From contig CAYOKA010000073.1 of assembly GCA_964404395.1 (NCBI GenBank), forward strand, positions 1 through 10,696: a stretch of DNA of 10,696 nucleotides, written 5' to 3'. This stretch comes from JAAYBT01 sp964404395 (GTDB lineage: Bacteria > Bacillota > Clostridia > Acetivibrionales > DTU013). The notes beneath the pieces were generated by a model, which was given only the letters and a program-made list of their open reading frames with translations, was not told the DNA's origin and made no database searches. Position 1 is the stretch's first letter. Every line of letters begins with the position of its first letter. The translations under genes were made by a program, and so were the position numbers. Below are positions 6,953-10,696 of the stretch, one piece after another.

Positions 6953-8679
6953 TTTACTTCCCCTCCAACGATTGCATTTTTTATGCGCCTCAGCATTTGT
7001 CCCACACTCGGAGCCGGCAGCAGTCCCAGCTTGGTTAGCAGCTTTAGATATTCAGTCGACACTTCCTTTTCTATATGAGATATATAGGGACTTTTCAGAT
7101 TTCTATATCTCGAACGTTTTCTACTATATGAAACCTTCCCAAGCAAATTGCCCTCAGTGGCGGCATTTACCTCGTCTGGATCCATTGCACAAGCTCCATC
7201 GTATTCAAAAAGGACAAACTTTGTATTCTCCGGCAGAAGCCGTTGTTTCTCTTTTAAAAAGGCAATGTATGAATTGAATTCTCTTAGCTGGTCCACATCT
7301 CCCCTGAGTGCCGCAATATTAATATCGGATCGAAGCAGCGCAGCCAGTGTGAATGCATCATATATGAATTTGTTGACAAGAAGTATAGTGATGTCAAAGC
7401 CGCGGTAACACTTGTCTATTAGTTTCGAAACACTGTCTTCGCTATAATATTCATAGTTTTCAATTCTATAGTTGCCGGTAATAATATAAAGGTTTTTTCG
7501 CTCCTTTCTGTGCACAGAAGCCTGGCGCAACACTTCAGCCGTCAGCATTCCCTTCCCAATGGCGTCCATAACAGTATCCAGCCCTGAATGTGCGAATATC
7601 CCTGCCTGCGCGGTCTTTTCAGGGTGCCTCTTAATGTTCAGAAAAAGATCCGCCTTAGGAGCAAGTAAATCCAGGTCCGCCAAAAGCACCTGGCTATTTG
7701 TGTGCTTTGCAGCCATGTATGCAAGCTCACAGCCAAATTCCGGGTTATCCCATACCGTTATCACCAATTTTCGAAAGACATGCTCACGTATAAACGCCTG
7801 ATTCCTGTTCCCAACACCCGTTTGGTTCCAATCTCCGCCGTTCTCCGGTGCTGTATCTGCTCCATCGGAATCAGGGGTCTCGCAACCTCTGTCTTCGGCC
7901 TTCATCTGCAATGCTTCAAGTGCATTCAACAGCTGCGTGGCATTTTGATAACGGTCATGATAGTTTTCGCCTGTACACTTGGCCACGATTTCTTCCATTT
8001 CAACAGAAAGCAATTCATCATAACGGCGGATGGGCTTGAGCTCGAAGGAGGCCCTTAGAGGGTTTTCTCCCGTAAGAAGCTGATGCAACGTAACCCCCAG
8101 ACTGTAGATGTCCGATGCCGCACTTGTTTGCCCATTTCCATATTGCTCAGGAGCAGCATACCCGCGGGTTCCTATGTAGACCGTATCTGTATCGAGTTCG
8201 GGCTTATATTCCCTGGCAATGCCAAAATCAATCAGCTTCAGAACTCCACTTCCCGTAAGGATAATATTGGATGGCTTCATGTCCCTGTAAATGATGGGGT
8301 TCGGCTCAAGCGTATGGAGATAGTCCAGCGCTTTGCACAGCTGAATTGCCCAGTCAATAACAATCTCCTCAGCGATTTTCCCCTCTTCTGCAATCTTCCT
8401 GTCCAAGGATATGCCTTCAACGTAGTCAGATATCATATAAACCTTTCCATCCTGCTCAAGTATGTCAAACAAAATGGGCAATGCAGGATGATTCAGCTTT
8501 TTTAGCAGCTTCGGTTCTGCCATCAAATCAATTCTGGAAGTCTGCGCCCCACATACCTCCTTTATGGCCCAGAGCGTATCCGTATTGATGTTCCTGGCCA
8601 GGTATACTGTACCCATGCCTCCCCTGCCAAGCACTTTTTCTATCACGTACCTTCCGTTAAAAAAATCTCCTATCTGCAT
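6940..8679 (-). CDS. Ser/Thr protein kinase fused to a CpaE/TadZ-like domain with degenerate Walker A
   Basis: A 579-residue cytoplasmic protein. Residues about 10-257 are a Hanks-type kinase: glycine loop GRGGMGTV (18-25), Lys-40 in AIKE, helix-C Glu-55, catalytic loop YRDMKPSN (131-138, Asp-133), DFG (151-153) and APE (176-178). It appears catalytically competent. There is no membrane segment and no PASTA repeat, unlike PrkC. After an acidic linker (about 258-297) comes a CpaE/TadZ-like domain (about 300-575): KLVITVWDNPEFGCELAYMA aligns where the P-loop should be but lacks GKGGVGKT, while the following LLADLDLLAP looks like the retained ParA/MinD 'aspartate' strand. The end, GKVSYSRKRSRYRNLKSPY then EYLKLLTKLGLL, also resembles CpaE C-termini. 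It heads the Tad operon and overlaps cpaF. The start at 8679 is chosen on its GAGAGGG site. The kinase call is certain; the TadZ-like part rests on visual similarity and position. Confidence 0.85.
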   Translation of the reverse strand: MQIGDFFNGRYVIEKVLGRGGMGTVYLARNINTDTLWAIKEVCGAQTSRIDLMAEPKLLKKLNHPALPILFDILEQDGKVYMISDYVEGISLDRKIAEEGKIAEEIVIDWAIQLCKALDYLHTLEPNPIIYRDMKPSNIILTGSGVLKLIDFGIAREYKPELDTDTVYIGTRGYAAPEQYGNGQTSAASDIYSLGVTLHQLLTGENPLRASFELKPIRRYDELLSVEMEEIVAKCTGENYHDRYQNATQLLNALEALQMKAEDRGCETPDSDGADTAPENGGDWNQTGVGNRNQAFIREHVFRKLVITVWDNPEFGCELAYMAAKHTNSQVLLADLDLLAPKADLFLNIKRHPEKTAQAGIFAHSGLDTVMDAIGKGMLTAEVLRQASVHRKERKNLYIITGNYRIENYEYYSEDSVSKLIDKCYRGFDITILLVNKFIYDAFTLAALLRSDINIAALRGDVDQLREFNSYIAFLKEKQRLLPENTKFVLFEYDGACAMDPDEVNAATEGNLLGKVSYSRKRSRYRNLKSPYISHIEKEVSTEYLKLLTKLGLLPAPSVGQMLRRIKNAIVGGEVKCQL

Positions 8680-8685
8680 CTTGAT

Positions 8686-8692
8686 CCCTCTC
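8686..8692 (-). promoter_or_regulatory. Ribosome binding site fixing the kinase start
   Basis: GAGAGGG on the minus strand, six bases before the ATG at 8679. The in-frame ATG at 8718 is preceded only by A/T-rich sequence. The resulting N-terminus (MQIGDFFNGRYVIEKVLGRG) is the usual one for such kinases. Confidence 0.75.
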
Positions 8693-8718
8693 AACTTTGG
8701 CCTGTCGTTTTTGGCCAT

Positions 8719-8993
8719 TTTTTTATATTTGTTATAATGTTGTTTTTATGTATTATTTTGTTAATCCATGATGCGATTCATTCTACCACATAATCCCATT
8801 TTATACCATACTTATTTATAACTACTTATATTTTGAGTCCTTTTAATCTCTTCAAATGTTTTATTTATGCGGAAAATGGGATTTTATATTTTTCAAAAAG
8901 CTGCGGGAAATAACCCAAAATGACACGATTTACTATGGAGAACTTTTCATAAGCGTTTTATAACGTGGTAATATAGTCAAATTGCAAATAGCC
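8719..8993. promoter_or_regulatory. AT-rich divergent control region between the Tad operon and the hydrolase
   Basis: This gene-free region must hold the leftward Tad operon promoter. TTAACA (8759-8764) and TATAAC (8731-8736) on the minus strand are the nearest matches, but their 22-base spacing is too long for a standard sigma-A promoter, so none is called. An 11-bp inverted repeat lies within it. I see no riboswitch core, no tRNA and no small gene. Confidence 0.45.
8792..8883. repeat. 11-bp inverted repeat, possible operator pair
   Basis: AATCCCATTTT (8792-8802) and its exact reverse complement AAAATGGGATT (8873-8883) are separated by 70 bases, upstream of both divergent genes. The GGG/CCC cores stand out in otherwise A/T-rich DNA. 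It could be a pair of binding sites for one regulator in opposite orientation, or chance. Confidence 0.4.
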
Positions 8994-9022
8994 TTTACAA
9001 TAGCTATAAATAAAAATATAAT
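8994..9022 (+). promoter_or_regulatory. Sigma-A-type promoter of the hydrolase gene
   Basis: TTTACA (8994-8999), a 17-base spacer, then a perfect TATAAT (9017-9022). Transcription would start near 9029, giving a leader of about 43 bases before the ATG at 9072. It also rules against the TTG start at 8982, which lies upstream of the promoter. Confidence 0.82.
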
Positions 9023-9058
9023 AGGGTTGAACATCAAAGATTACAAGGCTTGGAGTTT

Positions 9059-9064
9059 GGAGGA
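9059..9064 (+). promoter_or_regulatory. Ribosome binding site fixing the hydrolase start
   Basis: GGAGGA, seven bases before the ATG at 9072. Confidence 0.75.
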
Positions 9065-9071
9065 TTTGCAC

Positions 9072-10031
9072 ATGAGAATCAGTGGAGTAACTTTTGCTGT
9101 CAGAAAAACCCATAGAGCAAGGAAAGTAATACTGACCATACTTATTTTGCTTCTTATAGCGATTCTGGGGATAATAATACTCTCAGCATATAAGAGTTGG
9201 GGTTTGTTGCACCCTGAAAAGAAGCCTTTGGATACCTTTACTTCAAATATTGTTCCCGAGTACAAGGATATTCCCAGCTTCGGAGGAGTTGACAAAACCA
9301 TTATTCTGAAGGGTTGGCTTTTCCAGGCAAAGGACACTGACCGGGCAGTGGTATTGGTTCATTCCTACGGCAATAACAGACTCCAATTTGGTGTCGAAAC
9401 AGTGGATATGATAAAGGAATTCCTGAAAAGGGGATATACCGTTTTTACCTTTGACTTGAGAAATTCCGGAGAATCAGGCGGCAAAGACAGCACCTTTGGC
9501 TACGGCGAGAAAGAGGATGTTAAGGCTGCCATAAAATACTTGAATACTCAGGGTTACAAACACATCACGCTGATGGGGTTTTCTACAGGGGCATCGGCCA
9601 GCATTCTCGCAGCCTCCGAGGAAGATTCGGTTGATGTGGTCATTGCGGATAGTCCATATTCTGACCTGCATTCCTATTTCCTTGAGAGCCTGGAACAGTG
9701 GACCCAATTGCCAGCCTTTCCCTTTAACAGAACAGTGGCCTTCGGTATTGAATTAGCCGGCAGTATAGATAGCTCCGGTGCCAGCCCCGTTAATGCACTG
9801 ACGGCGAAGAATCCACCCTATCTGATGCTGATTCATGCCAAGGAGGACAGCTTAATCCCTGTTACGAACAGTATTGAACTCTTTCAAAGACACTCTGCAC
9901 TGAATTCCTCAGGTGCTGAATTCTGGCAGGTTGAAGGTGACGGTCACGCTGATAGCTTTATAAATAATAAAGACGAATACCTTAATAGAATATTCGCCTT
10001 TCTTGGTAAAGTTTACTCCGGGGAGGATTGA
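9072..10031 (+). CDS. Membrane-anchored alpha/beta hydrolase (YqkD-like)
   Basis: A 319-residue predicted serine hydrolase. A basic N-terminus (RKTHRARK) precedes a single membrane segment (about 19-40), so the enzyme is probably tethered with its catalytic domain outside. The oxyanion region is VVLVHSYGNNR (93-103), followed by FTFDLRNSGES (125-135). The nucleophile elbow is GFSTGA (Ser-171), with the acid at KEDSLIP (Asp-259) and the base in GDGHADSF (His-292): a complete catalytic triad. The overall pattern is that of B. subtilis YqkD-type hydrolases of unknown substrate. It is the only plus-strand gene, has its own promoter, and is linked by neither sense nor distance to the pilus or flagellar genes. 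Its TGA directly abuts the flgN stop codon, with no terminator seen for its own transcript. Substrate cannot be inferred. Confidence 0.85.
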   Translation: MRISGVTFAVRKTHRARKVILTILILLLIAILGIIILSAYKSWGLLHPEKKPLDTFTSNIVPEYKDIPSFGGVDKTIILKGWLFQAKDTDRAVVLVHSYGNNRLQFGVETVDMIKEFLKRGYTVFTFDLRNSGESGGKDSTFGYGEKEDVKAAIKYLNTQGYKHITLMGFSTGASASILAASEEDSVDVVIADSPYSDLHSYFLESLEQWTQLPAFPFNRTVAFGIELAGSIDSSGASPVNALTAKNPPYLMLIHAKEDSLIPVTNSIELFQRHSALNSSGAEFWQVEGDGHADSFINNKDEYLNRIFAFLGKVYSGED

Positions 10032-10517
10032 TTACTTCTTTTTGTCTACAAAAAACGCCGTCGAATTTGAAGGCGTAGGGTTATAGGCATTGTTAATCCT
10101 TTTGCCCTGATTTATCTTTTTGATTTCAGAACCAAGCTGTTCATGGAGCTTCCTGCTTTTTTCGTTATTGCTCTTTTCTATTTGGCTTATACTGTTCACT
10201 AACTCAAGGATTTCTCCGGTCCTTTCTTTTAGAAGCTTTGCACCGGGAAATGCCCTTGCATCAATGTCATCGAGCTTCTTCACATTTGCTGTGGCTTTCA
10301 GCCTTTCATAATAAACAGAAAACTCTTCATCCAATTTATCAATAGCCTCGATTTTTTGCTGCTTCTCATCAATAAGCCTCTCTAATTCGTCCAAAGTATC
10401 AGCCATAATGACAGGGGTCTGAGCCTGCGTCAAAGCCAGCATATCCTCTAGCAGCAACTGCTTCCTGTCCAAGATTTCTACCATTCTATAGAAATATTTC
10501 TCAACTGAAGTGTCCAT
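10032..10517 (-). CDS. flgN: Flagellar chaperone-like protein FlgN
   Basis: A 161-residue, largely helical protein. Residues about 1-125 are predicted long helices with heptad-like spacing (YFYRMVEILDRKQLLLEDMLALTQ; LDELERLIDEKQQKIEAIDKLDEEF), the FlgN fold, which binds hook-filament junction proteins FlgK and FlgL before export. The C-terminus is a flexible tail with INNAYNP and a final FFVDKKK; a short tail ending in basic residues is what I recall of clostridial FlgN-like proteins. It follows fliS by 54 bases with AGGGG before its ATG, and the fliS neighbour supports the call. The last codons also encode a terminator-like hairpin. The name rests on helical character and context rather than a diagnostic motif. 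Confidence 0.75.
   Translation of the reverse strand: MDTSVEKYFYRMVEILDRKQLLLEDMLALTQAQTPVIMADTLDELERLIDEKQQKIEAIDKLDEEFSVYYERLKATANVKKLDDIDARAFPGAKLLKERTGEILELVNSISQIEKSNNEKSRKLHEQLGSEIKKINQGKRINNAYNPTPSNSTAFFVDKKK
10050..10076 (-). terminator. Terminator-like hairpin inside the 3' end of flgN
   Basis: On the minus strand ACGCC (10072-10076) can pair with GGCGT (10055-10059), extended across one mismatch by TC/GA, with a six-base loop and immediately followed by a run of six T (10050-10055). It lies within flgN codons, about 16-20 bases before the stop. On the plus strand no T-run follows, so it would not stop hydrolase transcripts. Confidence 0.4.
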
Positions 10518-10571
10518 ACACGCCCCTGTAACAAATTGCTTCTTACTCGCTTTTATCTTTCAACAAGTTTC

Positions 10572-10696
10572 CTATCTTGCTACTTCTTCAACAACTCTAT
10601 CACCCTGTTTTGCAAGCTTCATTGCCTGTGACCAGGTATCACGCAAATCCCTGGCGAAATGCAATACCTCTTCCAGTATTTCCTTATCCTTTGTAA
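10572..10696 (-). CDS. fliS: Flagellar export chaperone FliS (3' end only)
   Basis: The last 40 codons and TAG stop of a gene entering from beyond the right edge. The visible translation, TKDKEILEEVLHFARDLRDTW then SQAMKLAKQ, matches the C-terminal helix of FliS, where EVL.F.R.LRDTW.A is a recurring pattern. FliS binds flagellin in the cytoplasm, preventing premature assembly and delivering it to the export gate. It is followed after 54 bases by flgN, the usual kind of late flagellar neighbour. The 5' end and start are outside the window. Confidence 0.82.
   Translation of the reverse strand, partial: TKDKEILEEVLHFARDLRDTWSQAMKLAKQGDRVVEEVAR

Noticed and set aside
7702..8058. Plus-strand open frames inside the kinase gene, and similar frames opposite the other Tad genes.
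   Set aside because: They are antisense shadows with no ribosome sites and no family resemblance, and their translations are low-complexity or Cys/Ser-rich.
8680..8718. Upstream ATG at 8718 as the kinase start, adding 13 residues.
   Set aside because: It has no ribosome site, only A/T-rich sequence, while the ATG at 8679 has GAGAGGG at ideal spacing and gives the usual kinase N-terminus.
8719..8993. A cyclic-di-GMP riboswitch ahead of the Tad operon, as precedes some clostridial type IV pilus genes.
   Set aside because: I looked for the GEMM core (GCAAACC and the GGACGCAAAGCC-like segment) on the minus strand and found neither.
8982..9071. TTG start at 8982 for the hydrolase, adding 30 residues.
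   Set aside because: The consensus promoter at 8994-9022 lies inside that extension, and ATG 9072 has a good GGAGGA site.

Overview
The window looks like chromosomal DNA of a low-to-moderate G+C, motile member of the Clostridia. The evidence is a YdbC/PC4-like small protein, the tail of fliS followed by a clostridial-type flgN, strong GGAGG ribosome sites, consensus sigma-A promoters, and a monoderm-style Tad pilus locus with no secretin. Species cannot be named from the sequence.

Layout. At the left end is an AraC-family regulator with a cupin-type sensor half (55-960, minus) and its own near-consensus promoter. About 340 bases without a recognisable gene follow, then a small ydbC gene (1302-1529, minus) with a hairpin downstream. 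From 8679 down to 1636 runs one compact minus-strand block, almost certainly an operon. In transcription order it holds: a soluble Ser/Thr protein kinase fused to a CpaE/TadZ-like domain whose Walker A is degenerate; the motor ATPase CpaF/TadA; the platform proteins TadB and TadC; a Flp-like prepilin with an unusually long basic leader; two further pilin-like membrane proteins of TadE/TadF type; and the SAF-domain protein CpaB. Gaps are 58 bases or less apart from one of 74 and one of 55; two junctions overlap (13 bases and 1 base).

Right of the Tad block is an AT-rich stretch of about 390 bases carrying an 11-bp inverted repeat and a consensus promoter. That promoter drives a rightward, membrane-anchored alpha/beta hydrolase (9072-10031), the only plus-strand gene. 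Its stop codon directly abuts the stop of flgN (10032-10517, minus), which lies downstream of the 3' end of fliS (10572 to the window edge).

How the genes fit together (inference). CpaF, TadB and TadC would form the motor and platform that assembles a pilus from the 3447-3800 prepilin and the two pseudopilins, with CpaB as a cell-surface-side accessory. The kinase/TadZ-like fusion at the head of the operon would place or gate the machine, adding phosphorylation to a job that a MinD/ParA-like protein does alone in classical Tad systems. A prepilin peptidase is not encoded here and must come from elsewhere. This fusion, and the odd prepilin leader, are the most interesting content.
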